From: Marchantia polymorpha subsp. ruderalis
Lineage: Eukaryota > Streptophyta > Marchantiopsida > Marchantiales > Marchantiaceae
Direction of reading: 5' to 3'
DNA: 64,000 bases
Assembly (NCBI GenBank): GCA_037833965.1
Contig: AP031357.1
Span: 3,182,001-3,246,000, forward strand
How positions within the stretch are numbered: the first letter of the stretch is position 1; each line of letters begins with the position of its first letter. A model generated the notes under the pieces. The model did not search any database. It was not told the origin of the DNA and worked only from the letters and a program-made list of their open reading frames with translations. This document shows positions 33,059-42,343 of the stretch, one piece after another. The position numbers and the translations under genes are program-made.

Positions 33059-34470
33059 TGTGGTACCCCACTTTTGGTAATTTTGAGGAAATTAAAACAT
33101 TTTTGGAAAACTGTACCTTGGCAGCAATGTAAATAGCCTTCGGTGCATCAAAACAGAGTGAATTCGGAAGATCGCGGAGATTCTCGAGGGATCTCGTAGA
33201 ATCTAGGAGTTGGGTGCAACAGTAAGGACGGGCACCACCCTCCCTGCGAGCTCTGCAGTTAGGATCCCTACGGCGCAAGGCGCAAAACCCGCCTTCGGAG
33301 CTGCGTCCGCGGCGGTAGGGAAATCCTTCATATTTAGGTCAACCCCCGGACGCCTTGACTTAGCTAGGGTCTCGTTGGAAAGAGCTCGACGCACTGATTC
33401 CAACTAGCCCAAGAACGCCAACAGCGGATAAGGACTCCGGGAGTTATGAAGGTTGTAAGATACTCAGCTCTTCGCCTGCGCACAGGCGGAGAAGTTTTGT
33501 CCTATGCGCGGACGAAGGAAGTTCGCCTGCGCACAGGCGAAATAGGGTTTGAGGTAGGCGCGAAGTTCGCCTACGCACAGGCGTCCGCCTGTGCACAGGC
33601 GCTTCGGCGTCGGCGGGAAATCCGCCTTGGGCCCTAGAAATGCGCCTTGTGAGGTAGAAATTGTACGGCGCCTTCTGCGCCAGCGCAGCGCCGCGGACGA
33701 GCAAATCCCAGAATAGTAAAATCCGTACGGACCGTACGGACGGGACGGATGGATGCGCTCTTGGACGGACGGAGTTGCGGCGGCGGAAGCGCCGACGAAG
33801 AGACAAGGAACGGACAGTCTGGAGGGAGACGGTTGACCGCGGTCAACGCCTTCCGCGCCAGCGCATCGCCGCGGACGGACTTCGCCTGCGCACAGGCGAG
33901 CGCCTGTGCACAGGAGGATGAAGTTCCGCGCCGGCGGAGAATCCGCCGAGGAGTCCGCTTGCGCGCAGGCGGGAGTTGAACTTTTGTCCGACATGCGGAC
34001 ACACGCGTCGAGGCAGAAGAGGATTGGCTGAGGAGCGGTACGAACGAGTGTACCGCGCAAGGCGGAAAACCCGCCTTCGGCGCTGTGCACCCATGTCCGC
34101 GGTGTAGTACGCTCACGGAGTTCAAATTCGCCAATTCGAGCGTGAGAGTTTAATCGGCGACGGCGGAGCGTGAAGCCGCGCGTGAGAGAGGAGACCGTTT
34201 CAGCGTAGAGCGGGCGCGGCCATCAATTGAGACGTCCTCCACGAGCAAGAGCCGACCATGACCTTCGATAGGGCGGCGGAGAGCGTCCCATTCTTGAATT
34301 CGCGATTCCATTCTCTAGTGCGAGCTGCGCGCGTCCATCTGCTGGCTGCTAAGCATTCTCGACATCGCCGCGCAGAGGATTTCTTGGTGATCGAGGGAGA
34401 AGTGAGTGCGCGTGATTTGGAATTGAGGGCAATTAGAGTTTGCCGAGGAAGAAAGGAGCTCGAGCGGAGC
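33059..34470 (+). other. 5' leader of element R, palindrome-rich
   Basis: Homologous to 44682-46140 (about 1.46 kb). Contains CGCCTGTGCACAGGCG-type palindromes (for example near 33586), CCTGCGCACAGGCG variants and CGCCTTCGGCG. The leader is cut by Gypsy copy 2 just before the start codon. Confidence 0.7.
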
Positions 34471-35328
34471 TGTAAGACCGGGTGTTGCACATATGTACTA
34501 AGTCTTAGAAGTGGTCAAGGGAATAAGGATGATTAGCCAAGGCATAGCTAAGACTAGCTAGTTATGACTAAACTAGTTAGTTATAACTAAGTTTATCTAG
34601 TCATGACTAAGTTTAGCTACAATGTCTATAGTTGGCGGAGTAATTAGCGGAGTTCTAGAAGAATGGAGTGAGCACTTCTATTTTGTCTTTTACAAGGAGT
34701 GAGCACTTCTATTTTGTCTTATACAAAAGTTCTAGATTCCAAGGGATTAGATATTTGACTAGAAGCTTGGATTTGATTGGTTTGACTAAATGTATGAAAG
34801 ATGATTGGCTAGACTAAGTCTAATGTTGACTTAGTGGCTAGGAAGCTTGTAGAAGTTTAAAAGCTTCCAATGGCATGTCGCCACCTCAACCTTGGATTCC
34901 GGAAGCTTCTAGAAGGTTTAGGTAGGCCAATGGCATGTTGCCACGTAGAGAAGGTTAGTCAAACTTACCTAGGTAAAAGTAAGTTAGGAGAAATTACCAC
35001 ATGTTACTATGGTAACTTCTCAAGTAGTATAAATAGAGAGGTAGAGTAGCACCTCTCAAGCAAGTTTGGAGAGTCATGTGTGAGGACTTGTTTCAGTAAT
35101 GAAGGAGTGAAGTTTTTGAGTATCTTGGAGTATCGACGTGTGTTTGCATTTATGTGAAGAGGGTGATGTGAGGAGAGTTGTGTGTGAGTTGGAGTGATAC
35201 ATGAGAGTTTGTAAGAGAAGGTGTTTGGGACATGAGTGAGAGTATGAATCTTAGTCTTCTAGAACCATGATGCGCTACCACAAAGCCATCAGAGGTAAAC
35301 CTGAGTGAGAGTCAGCCCGGAGGTTGCA
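34471..35328 (+). repeat. 5' LTR of Gypsy copy 2
   Basis: 858 bp, TG...CA. It has a head-to-tail repeat around GTGAGCACTTCTATTTTGTC near 34668-34730, a doubled CCAATGGCATGT.GCCAC motif (about 34866 and 34927), and a run of TAGTTATGACTAA / TAGTTATAACTAA variants near 34550-34615 that may act as U3 enhancer repeats. Confidence 0.93.
35028..35035 (+). promoter_or_regulatory. TATA box in the 5' LTR of Gypsy copy 2
   Basis: TATAAATA about 300 bp before the LTR end, the probable core promoter of the retrotransposon. The matching site in the 3' LTR is 42030-42037. Confidence 0.75.
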
Positions 35329-35332
35329 TTTT

Positions 35333-35350
35333 TGGTTCCGTTGCCGGGAC
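35333..35350 (+). other. Primer binding site, Gypsy copy 2
   Basis: TGGTTCCGTTGCCGGGAC, four bases after the LTR. It is complementary to a tRNA 3' end GTCCCGGCAACGGAA-CCA, the plant tRNA-Glu type (family knowledge, not searched). Confidence 0.75.
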
Positions 35351-36005
35351 CTCAATCTAGAAGGCGGAATGTTTAGGATTCGATTTCTAGCTCGAGAGAA
35401 AGTATCCATGAGGGATCACTTGGTGTTAACATTGGGGAATGAAAGAGCGGAGAGTGTGCTTGAGAGCGAAATTCCATTTGTTTATCCCATAGTCTCATAT
35501 GATAGCCTAGAAGTGATTTTGTATGTTTTGTTCACGTAAACATGTCTTTTTGAGAGAAAAGTGATCTTAGACACCGAAAAGTATTTTTGAAGGTATTCTT
35601 CAAAGTTTTTATTGATTTTAGAGTGAAAGATAGAGAAAATTTACGTTTTTGTTTCAGGTCCAGATCATGTGTTAACAGAAAGATATGAGAGTTAGAAGTT
35701 GAGTGGGTTTTCACGGGTATCAAAAGTCTGCTCTCTGGAAAGTTTGTACAGAGTTGATTACTTTTTCTGTATTTCAATTTAGGCTTTGAAACTTCGTACG
35801 AGTGTGTATTGGAAGATAAGCTACGTTTGAGTCAAAATTTCACTGAGAGATCACGTCTAGAGACGAAGTTATGTTGATTTGAAGTTGAGGGGGTACAAAA
35901 GCAAGATAACAAAGCAAAAGTTTTTGATTTCTTTATTCACAGTTTTCGTCAAGTAGATAGCGTTTCTGGGAGAGGTCTTTTGAGTGGTTTCTACCTTATG
36001 GGAAA
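35351..36005 (+). other. Gypsy copy 2 leader with a small ORF
   Basis: A 56-codon frame from ATG 35369 to 35539 starts just after the primer site. It has no recognised domain and may be a chance or upstream ORF. Splice-acceptor-like TTTTTGTTTCAG (near 35647) and TTCTGTATTTCAATTTAG (near 35780) occur downstream, so leader splicing is possible but unproven. Confidence 0.4.
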
Positions 36006-36449
36006 ATGAGTGAACAAGAAGGTTGGAAGGTTAGGTTATCCAAAGTACCTCAAGGCTTGGATGTTATAGTGTCTTTAGACTCCAATACAAGAGAATTCAA
36101 GGTGGAGTTTGAAGAAAGAGTAGTGAGTCAATCTCCAAGAGTCAAACGTGAAACTTGTTTTTATTGTGGAGAGGAGGGCCATAAGGTTGTCAATTGTTCC
36201 CTGCGGAACAAAGATAGAAGATTGAGGAGCAAGAGGAACTTGGGAGATTTGAAACTTCACTTGGGACCATCATCGCCACATGAATCCCAAAGCGCCACCT
36301 TCTGTGACAATTGCGGAGTGATTGGGCTACCAGCGGGACACGAATGCAGCGGAGTGAAGGCACTTCTGGAATCACTTGTGGAAGGGTTTGACGGCAAGCT
36401 AAGTGCTGAAACAGAGAAAGTGACCTCAGCGGGTTCAAGCTCCAACTGA
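36006..36449 (+). CDS. Extra zinc-knuckle ORF upstream of gag, Gypsy copy 2 (147 aa)
   Basis: Same protein as 25156-25599: a CCHC knuckle at residues 51-64 and a second C-X2-C-X8-H-X-C cluster at 100-114, with a Ser-rich tail. The start ATG at 36006 follows GGAAA. It is an independent ORF: its stop at 36447-36449 is about 230 bp before gag, with an intervening poly(A) tract near 36645-36671. Two identical copies with an open frame suggest the ORF is maintained. A nucleic-acid chaperone or packaging accessory role is inferred from the knuckles only. Confidence 0.8.
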   Translation: MSEQEGWKVRLSKVPQGLDVIVSLDSNTREFKVEFEERVVSQSPRVKRETCFYCGEEGHKVVNCSLRNKDRRLRSKRNLGDLKLHLGPSSPHESQSATFCDNCGVIGLPAGHECSGVKALLESLVEGFDGKLSAETEKVTSAGSSSN

Positions 36450-36644
36450 AGATGGAGATCATCATTCGAATGATGGAGAAGATGATGATGAGGGTAAGAC
36501 TCATCGTATGCCTAGGAGAGGAGAGAGCTTTGGCTATCTTGGAACAACCAATTCCTTTTGTGTTTCCTTTGATGAATTACTCAAGGATGGAGTTAGTGTT
36601 GTTTATATTGTATTAGGAAGCCCCATATAAATTTCCAATAGAAA

Positions 36645-36671
36645 AGAAAAAAAAAAAAAAAAAAAAAAAAA
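36645..36671 (+). repeat. Internal poly(A) tract just upstream of gag
   Basis: A run of roughly 27-30 A residues ends 12 bases before the Gag start codon; the opposite-strand copy (T-tract near 24934-24960) differs by one base. It lies between ORF1 and gag rather than at the element end. Confidence 0.85.
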
Positions 36672-36682
36672 ATTAGTTGGAA

Positions 36683-39600
36683 ATGGGGAAGCTTCCGGTA
36701 TTTTATGGGAGGGAGAATGAGGATGTAGAAGCTTTTGTTAGGGACTTCAAGAGGGCTTGCATAGGAAACAATGAGAGGAAGAAAGACGAGTGGGCTATGC
36801 TTTTGCCGGATTTCTTGGAGGATTCTGCTCTCAAGTGGTACAAGGAGTACAAGAGGGAGCATTCGGAGGACGACACGTGGGAGACATTAACGGAGAACCT
36901 GATCGAAAACTTTCTTCCCAGTGAAAGTTATGAAAAGTTGATGTGTGAGGTCACCTTCTTGAAACAAGGAGAGAACGAGAAGGTGAGGACCTATGTGGAG
37001 AGAACCGAGAAGTTGGAATCTAGATTCCACGTGGTGTTGAGGAAGGGCGGAGACGAAGTGGATGCTACAATGGTGGGGATAAGGGCGATGCTCATGAAGA
37101 ACTTCGTTGGAGGTTTGAGACCAGAGATTCGAAGTAAGGTGAGATACGAGAAGCCCTCTTCTAAGGCTGAAGCCATTCGAATTGCTATTAGAATGGAGGA
37201 GAGCTTAGAAGATGATGATTCTAGCTTGGTGGCTAGAGAAGTAGCTCCACCGGTTGTAGGAAGGTCTATTGTTTCAAACACTTCTACTTCATCCACGATA
37301 GCGAATCCTAGTGTGGATTTTCAAAATGAGTTGAAATCTATCACGGAGACTCTAGCAGATCTCAAGATCAATGTAGTACAGTTGTGGGAGAAGAGGAATC
37401 AGAACGTAGTAGGAGGCTCTAGGGGGTATGGAAATTATCCTCCAAGAGGAAATCCACCTTCAGGAAACTTTGCGGTTTCTTGCTTTTCTTGTGGAGGTCC
37501 TCATTTTCAGAGGAATTGTCCTAACCCTCGACAACATGATGGAGTTCGGCACAACAACAATGCACCGGCCACGCAACAAGCCAAGGATAAGGGAGTAGCA
37601 TCCATTGATGTATTCCCTCATCAATGCACTTTTGAGAAAGGGGAGAGCTCAAAATCGAAAGTGGATATCCTTGCTCATGAGAAGAAGCGGGCCCGATTTG
37701 CGGACGAGTCGATTTTCATGGAAGACACGCCAAGTCGAAGTACACGGTCAAGTGGAGTGAGTCAACCAAGAGTACCAAGGAAGAAGTTGGGCATGGATGA
37801 CTTTTCCATTTCATCTTCTCAAGCTAAGTATGACGTGGTGGAGGATGTAGGAAATCAGAAGGCCAATATAACAGTTGGTCAGCTGATTGCCTTGAATCCA
37901 GCCATTCGGAAGGAGTTAAGAGGAGGTCTTATCTCCACAAGGACCAAGAAGCGGAAATCTAAGGGGAAGGCTCACATGACCAATGTGGGAGTTGGGGTGG
38001 TGGATGCGGCTGCTTCGGAGGTATGTACACATGCTTCAAAGATCGAAGTGAGGATCAATGGACATGATGTATCAGATGTGTTGGTTGATGGTGGATCGGC
38101 TGTGAATGCCATGTCTGAGAGGTTGATGCAGAAGTTGGGTATGCAACCTTCTAGACCTTCTAGCATAATTGTTGGTATGGCCAACAAACAGAAGGTAAGA
38201 CCACTGGGGGTGGTAGACAAAGTTGTGGTTAGTGTGAGGGGAGTGCAAACTTTGCTTTCCTTCCAAATTCTCAAGGAAGCTAGCTACGACTTGCTGTTGG
38301 GACGTCCTTGGTTGAGGGCGGTAAGGACTACGGACCGATGGCACAAGGGCTATTTGAGGATAGGCCCAAAGAACCATCGAGTTAAGGTTCCTTTGACGAG
38401 AGGAGGGGAATCCACCACTGACTCAGATAGACCAACTGACGAGTATTGGGAATCTGAGAGTGAAGAGAGTGGTAGCTTTTCAGAAGTTGACACAGACATC
38501 TCAACTTCTGATCAAGAAACATCATCGGAGTACTCTTCTGATGATAATGTTCAAGTACAAGTCATTGCTGCCATGGAGTTGTTGCCTAGGCCTGGAGTGA
38601 AGAAAGATCCTGACAAAGTGGAGATGAGCGAAGAGGAGGTGTGTCGACGACTGTCCACTCTCAGGTTTGGTCCCAAGGTTACCAAGGAGGAAAAGGCAAA
38701 GTTTCTGGATATATTTCGCAAATATATTCATGTTTTTGCCTTTAGTTACAAGGATCTTAAGCATGTGACGTTGGAGACTCATCGCATCGAGTTGGAGGAG
38801 AAAGCTCGTCCTATTCGGCAAAAGCAACGCCGAATAAATCCACCTACGGCTCTTGTGGTGAAGGAGGAGATCGACAAGCTCAAGGAGGCTGGCTTCATCT
38901 ACGAGGTAGAAAATTCTGAATGGGTGTCTCCAATTGTGATAGTGAAGAAGAAGAATGGTAAGCTACGAGTGTGCGTAGATTACAAAAAGTTGAATGCTGT
39001 CACAAAGAAAGACTACTATCCCTTGCCTTTCATAGATGAGATTCTAGAGGAGGTTGCTGGCCATGAGTGGTATAGTTTTGGAGATGGTTATAGTGGCTAT
39101 AACCAAATCCAAATTGCCTTAGAAGACCAACTCAAAACAACTTTTACTACTCCATGGGGAACCTTCGCTTTTAGAGTGATGCCGTTTGGTCTATGTAATG
39201 CTCCTGCCACTTTTCAAAGGTTCATGAATAGAGTGTTTGAACCTTTCATTGGAAAGTTTGTAAGGGATTTCATAGATGATTTTTGTGTTTACGGGAGGAA
39301 AGCGGATCATTTTGATCATTTGATCAAAATACTTCAACGGCTGGAGGAAGCTAAGGCTTCACTCAATCCAGAAAAATGCATTTTTGGATGTGAGGAAGGC
39401 CTATTGTTGGGGCATATCATCTCCAAGAATGGTATAGCGGTGGACCCAGAGAAGGTGACACGGATCATGGAGTTACCTTTTCCGGCGACTTTAACCAAGT
39501 TGAGGCAATTCCTTGGTATGGTGGGGTACTATCGACGGTTCATCTTGTCCTTCTCCAACAAAGCTCATGCCTTGACAAATTACATGAAGAAGGGAGTGGA

Positions 39601-41449
39601 GTACGAACTCATTTTCAAGGATGAAGCTGCAAAGACGGCGTTCGAAGTTCTCAAGAAGGCGTTGGTGACGGCTCCAATTTTGGCGAAACCGGATTGGGGT
39701 AAACCTTTCATTCTCTACACAGATGCATCAAATATTGCTGTAGGATGCACCTTGAGTCAATTAGATGATGAAAAGCATGATCATCCAATTGCCTATGCTA
39801 GTAGACAAATGGTTCAAGCGGAGAAGAACTACTCAGTGACAGAGAGAGAGGCGTTAGCTGTAATCTTCTCACTTAAGAAGTTTCGACATTATTTGTTGGG
39901 TGGGAGATTCACTATAGTGACTGATCATAAGGCTTTGAAATACATTTTCAACAAGCCTAATGCTGAAGGGAGGATAGCTAGATGGAAGCTACTACTAGCA
40001 GAGTTTGATTATACCATTGAGGATAGACCTGGAAAGAAGCATGCTAATGCGGATTTGATGTCGAGAGCATATGATGATGGAGGAGATCAGTCAGTAGATG
40101 ACACCTTTCCGGATGAGGACTTGCTAGTCATGGACACGGTGACAACAGTACCGGAGGAGTACAAGGAAATTTGGGATTTCATCTCTAAAGGAGAGTTTTC
40201 TCAAGGAATGCATCAAAGGGAGAAAAATGCATTAGTGAAGAGATGTCAACCATATATGATCATGGAGAAGGTACTTTTTCATCAAGGAGCTGACGGACTT
40301 CTACGAAGGGCGGTTGGGAGAGGAGAGGCATTACAACTCATGAAGGAGTTTCATGATGGTGCAGTATGTGGAGGACATTTTGCGGGGAAGGTAACTGCCT
40401 TCAAAATTCTTGATGCTGGTTATCATTGGAAGGGTATTTTTAAGGATTGTGTGGAATATTGCAAAAGTTGTGATGTGTGTCAAGCTTTTGCTAAAAAGTC
40501 CATGAAAACCCCTCCTATGATTTCTGTACCAGTGTTAGGTCCTTTTGAAAAGTGGGGAATAGATTTTGTAGGTCCTTTGAATCTTACTCCTCGAGGGAAT
40601 AAGTTCATTGTGATAGCTACAGATTATCTTACGAAGTGGGTAGAGGCAAGACCACTTAAATCTACTAATGAGAAGGAGGTTGGTAGATTTTTATATGAGA
40701 GAATCATTACTCGATTTGGTTGTCCATTGGAGTTAGTATCAGATAGAGGAGGAGAATTTGTGGGAAGTATGATTCAAGCCATGTTGGAGCACTTTTCCAT
40801 CAAGGCTCGAGTGACCACTTCCTACAAACCTAACGCTAATGGGTTGGCGGAGCGGACCAACTACACTTTGTGTATGATGTTGGCCAAGGATGCAGACATG
40901 GACGGGAGTAAACACAATTGGGACAAGAGGCTCCATGCTATCTTATGGGAGTATCGCACAACATGGAAGACATCTACTGGATACTCACCTTTTCGGATGG
41001 TGTATGGAGTTGAGTCAAAACTTCCCATACAGTTTGACTTGACAACATTCACAACAATCCAGCAAAGGTTGAAGAAATCAAATGGAGCAGAAGCCATCAA
41101 GTCTCGCCAACAACAATTGATGGAGTTGGAGGAAGCTCGAGCACTAGCCATGGTACGAGTGGAGCGGGCTCAACACTTGCAGAAGAAGTATCACGACAAA
41201 CGAAGTGGAAACCAGAACTTGAAGCCGTTCAAGGAAGGTGATTGGGTGATGCTCTTTGATGCAATTAGATACAAGAGAGCTAGGAAAAAGTTTCTTCCTA
41301 AGTATTTTGGACCTTTCATAGTTGAGAAGGTGTGGGGAAATTTCACTTATGACATCAAGGAGTTAGGAGGACGTCACTTCGATCGAGTCAACCACGACAA
41401 GTTGAAGTTATTCCATCGAAGATCAGATTCTTTCACTCCGAGGGCGTAG
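36683..41449 (+). CDS. gag-pol: Gag-Pol polyprotein, Ty3/Gypsy copy 2 (1588 aa)
   Basis: Intact single frame. Order: Gag capsid-like region with WYKEY near residue 53, a CCHC-type knuckle 267-279 (spacing X2, X3, X4), protease LVDGGS (467-472) and later LLGRPWL, RT with FIDDF (863-867), RNase H D1014/E1056/D1081, and integrase with an HHCC zinc site (1224-1266) and catalytic D1294, D1354, E1390 within GIDFVGP, VSDRGGEF and GLAERTN. It ends about 25 bp before the polypurine tract. Two variants stand out: DGGS in place of the usual D-T/S-G at the protease active site, and Phe in place of Tyr before IDD in RT. It reads the same as copy 1 over its whole length. Confidence 0.96.
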   Translation: MGKLPVFYGRENEDVEAFVRDFKRACIGNNERKKDEWAMLLPDFLEDSALKWYKEYKREHSEDDTWETLTENLIENFLPSESYEKLMCEVTFLKQGENEKVRTYVERTEKLESRFHVVLRKGGDEVDATMVGIRAMLMKNFVGGLRPEIRSKVRYEKPSSKAEAIRIAIRMEESLEDDDSSLVAREVAPPVVGRSIVSNTSTSSTIANPSVDFQNELKSITETLADLKINVVQLWEKRNQNVVGGSRGYGNYPPRGNPPSGNFAVSCFSCGGPHFQRNCPNPRQHDGVRHNNNAPATQQAKDKGVASIDVFPHQCTFEKGESSKSKVDILAHEKKRARFADESIFMEDTPSRSTRSSGVSQPRVPRKKLGMDDFSISSSQAKYDVVEDVGNQKANITVGQLIALNPAIRKELRGGLISTRTKKRKSKGKAHMTNVGVGVVDAAASEVCTHASKIEVRINGHDVSDVLVDGGSAVNAMSERLMQKLGMQPSRPSSIIVGMANKQKVRPLGVVDKVVVSVRGVQTLLSFQILKEASYDLLLGRPWLRAVRTTDRWHKGYLRIGPKNHRVKVPLTRGGESTTDSDRPTDEYWESESEESGSFSEVDTDISTSDQETSSEYSSDDNVQVQVIAAMELLPRPGVKKDPDKVEMSEEEVCRRLSTLRFGPKVTKEEKAKFLDIFRKYIHVFAFSYKDLKHVTLETHRIELEEKARPIRQKQRRINPPTALVVKEEIDKLKEAGFIYEVENSEWVSPIVIVKKKNGKLRVCVDYKKLNAVTKKDYYPLPFIDEILEEVAGHEWYSFGDGYSGYNQIQIALEDQLKTTFTTPWGTFAFRVMPFGLCNAPATFQRFMNRVFEPFIGKFVRDFIDDFCVYGRKADHFDHLIKILQRLEEAKASLNPEKCIFGCEEGLLLGHIISKNGIAVDPEKVTRIMELPFPATLTKLRQFLGMVGYYRRFILSFSNKAHALTNYMKKGVEYELIFKDEAAKTAFEVLKKALVTAPILAKPDWGKPFILYTDASNIAVGCTLSQLDDEKHDHPIAYASRQMVQAEKNYSVTEREALAVIFSLKKFRHYLLGGRFTIVTDHKALKYIFNKPNAEGRIARWKLLLAEFDYTIEDRPGKKHANADLMSRAYDDGGDQSVDDTFPDEDLLVMDTVTTVPEEYKEIWDFISKGEFSQGMHQREKNALVKRCQPYMIMEKVLFHQGADGLLRRAVGRGEALQLMKEFHDGAVCGGHFAGKVTAFKILDAGYHWKGIFKDCVEYCKSCDVCQAFAKKSMKTPPMISVPVLGPFEKWGIDFVGPLNLTPRGNKFIVIATDYLTKWVEARPLKSTNEKEVGRFLYERIITRFGCPLELVSDRGGEFVGSMIQAMLEHFSIKARVTTSYKPNANGLAERTNYTLCMMLAKDADMDGSKHNWDKRLHAILWEYRTTWKTSTGYSPFRMVYGVESKLPIQFDLTTFTTIQQRLKKSNGAEAIKSRQQQLMELEEARALAMVRVERAQHLQKKYHDKRSGNQNLKPFKEGDWVMLFDAIRYKRARKKFLPKYFGPFIVEKVWGNFTYDIKELGGRHFDRVNHDKLKLFHRRSDSFTPRA

Positions 41450-41463
41450 TGAAATCTTAGTCC

Positions 41464-41472
41464 GGGGGTAAA
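41464..41472 (+). other. Polypurine tract, Gypsy copy 2
   Basis: GGGGGTAAA lies directly before the 3' LTR, the expected site for plus-strand DNA priming. Confidence 0.7.
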
Positions 41473-42330
41473 TGTAAGACCGGGTGTTGCACATATGTAC
41501 TAAGTCTTAGAAGTGGTCAAGGGAATAAGGATGATTAGCCAAGGCATAGCTAAGACTAGCTAGTTATGACTAAACTAGTTAGTTATAACTAAGTTTATCT
41601 AGTCATGACTAAGTTTAGCTACAATGTCTATAGTTGGCGGAGTAATTAGCGGAGTTCTAGAAGAATGGAGTGAGCACTTCTATTTTGTCTTTTACAAGGA
41701 GTGAGCACTTCTATTTTGTCTTATACAAAAGTTCTAGATTCCAAGGGATTAGATATTTGACTAGAAGCTTGGATTTGATTGGTTTGACTAAATGTATGAA
41801 AGATGATTGGCTAGACTAAGTCTAATGTTGACTTAGTGGCTAGGAAGCTTGTAGAAGTTTAAAAGCTTCCAATGGCATGTCGCCACCTCAACCTTGGATT
41901 CCGGAAGCTTCTAGAAGGTTTAGGTAGGCCAATGGCATGTTGCCACGTAGAGAAGGTTAGTCAAACTTACCTAGGTAAAAGTAAGTTAGGAGAAATTACC
42001 ACATGTTACTATGGTAACTTCTCAAGTAGTATAAATAGAGAGGTAGAGTAGCACCTCTCAAGCAAGTTTGGAGAGTCATGTGTGAGGACTTGTTTCAGTA
42101 ATGAAGGAGTGAAGTTTTTGAGTATCTTGGAGTATCGACGTGTGTTTGCATTTATGTGAAGAGGGTGATGTGAGGAGAGTTGTGTGTGAGTTGGAGTGAT
42201 ACATGAGAGTTTGTAAGAGAAGGTGTTTGGGACATGAGTGAGAGTATGAATCTTAGTCTTCTAGAACCATGATGCGCTACCACAAAGCCATCAGAGGTAA
42301 ACCTGAGTGAGAGTCAGCCCGGAGGTTGCA
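41473..42330 (+). repeat. 3' LTR of Gypsy copy 2
   Basis: 858 bp, matching 34471-35328 by eye, followed by the target duplication GAGC at 42331-42334. Confidence 0.93.
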
Positions 42331-42343
42331 GAGCGGAAGTAGA

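Larger units (their letters stand above)
34471..42330 (+). mobile_element. Ty3/Gypsy LTR retrotransposon, copy 2 (plus strand)
   Basis: Full-length 7,860-bp element: 5' LTR 34471-35328, primer site, leader, 147-aa zinc-knuckle ORF, A-tract, Gag-Pol, polypurine tract, 3' LTR 41473-42330. It interrupts element R just before its start codon. GAGC lies on both sides (34467-34470 and 42331-42334), and removing the insert with one GAGC restores the spacing seen in Rn at 46131-46150. This is therefore a genuine insertion site. LTRs look identical, so insertion was recent. The element lacks a chromodomain, and its RT motif ending DDFCVYG is closer to the Athila/Tat side of plant Ty3/Gypsy than to chromoviruses; that placement is tentative. 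Confidence 0.95.

Noticed and set aside
35369-35539. Gypsy leader ORF (56 codons) as a spliced first exon of ORF1
   Set aside because: The candidate donor near 35536 joined to either acceptor-like site (about 35659, 35782) quickly runs into a stop, so no fused frame results.
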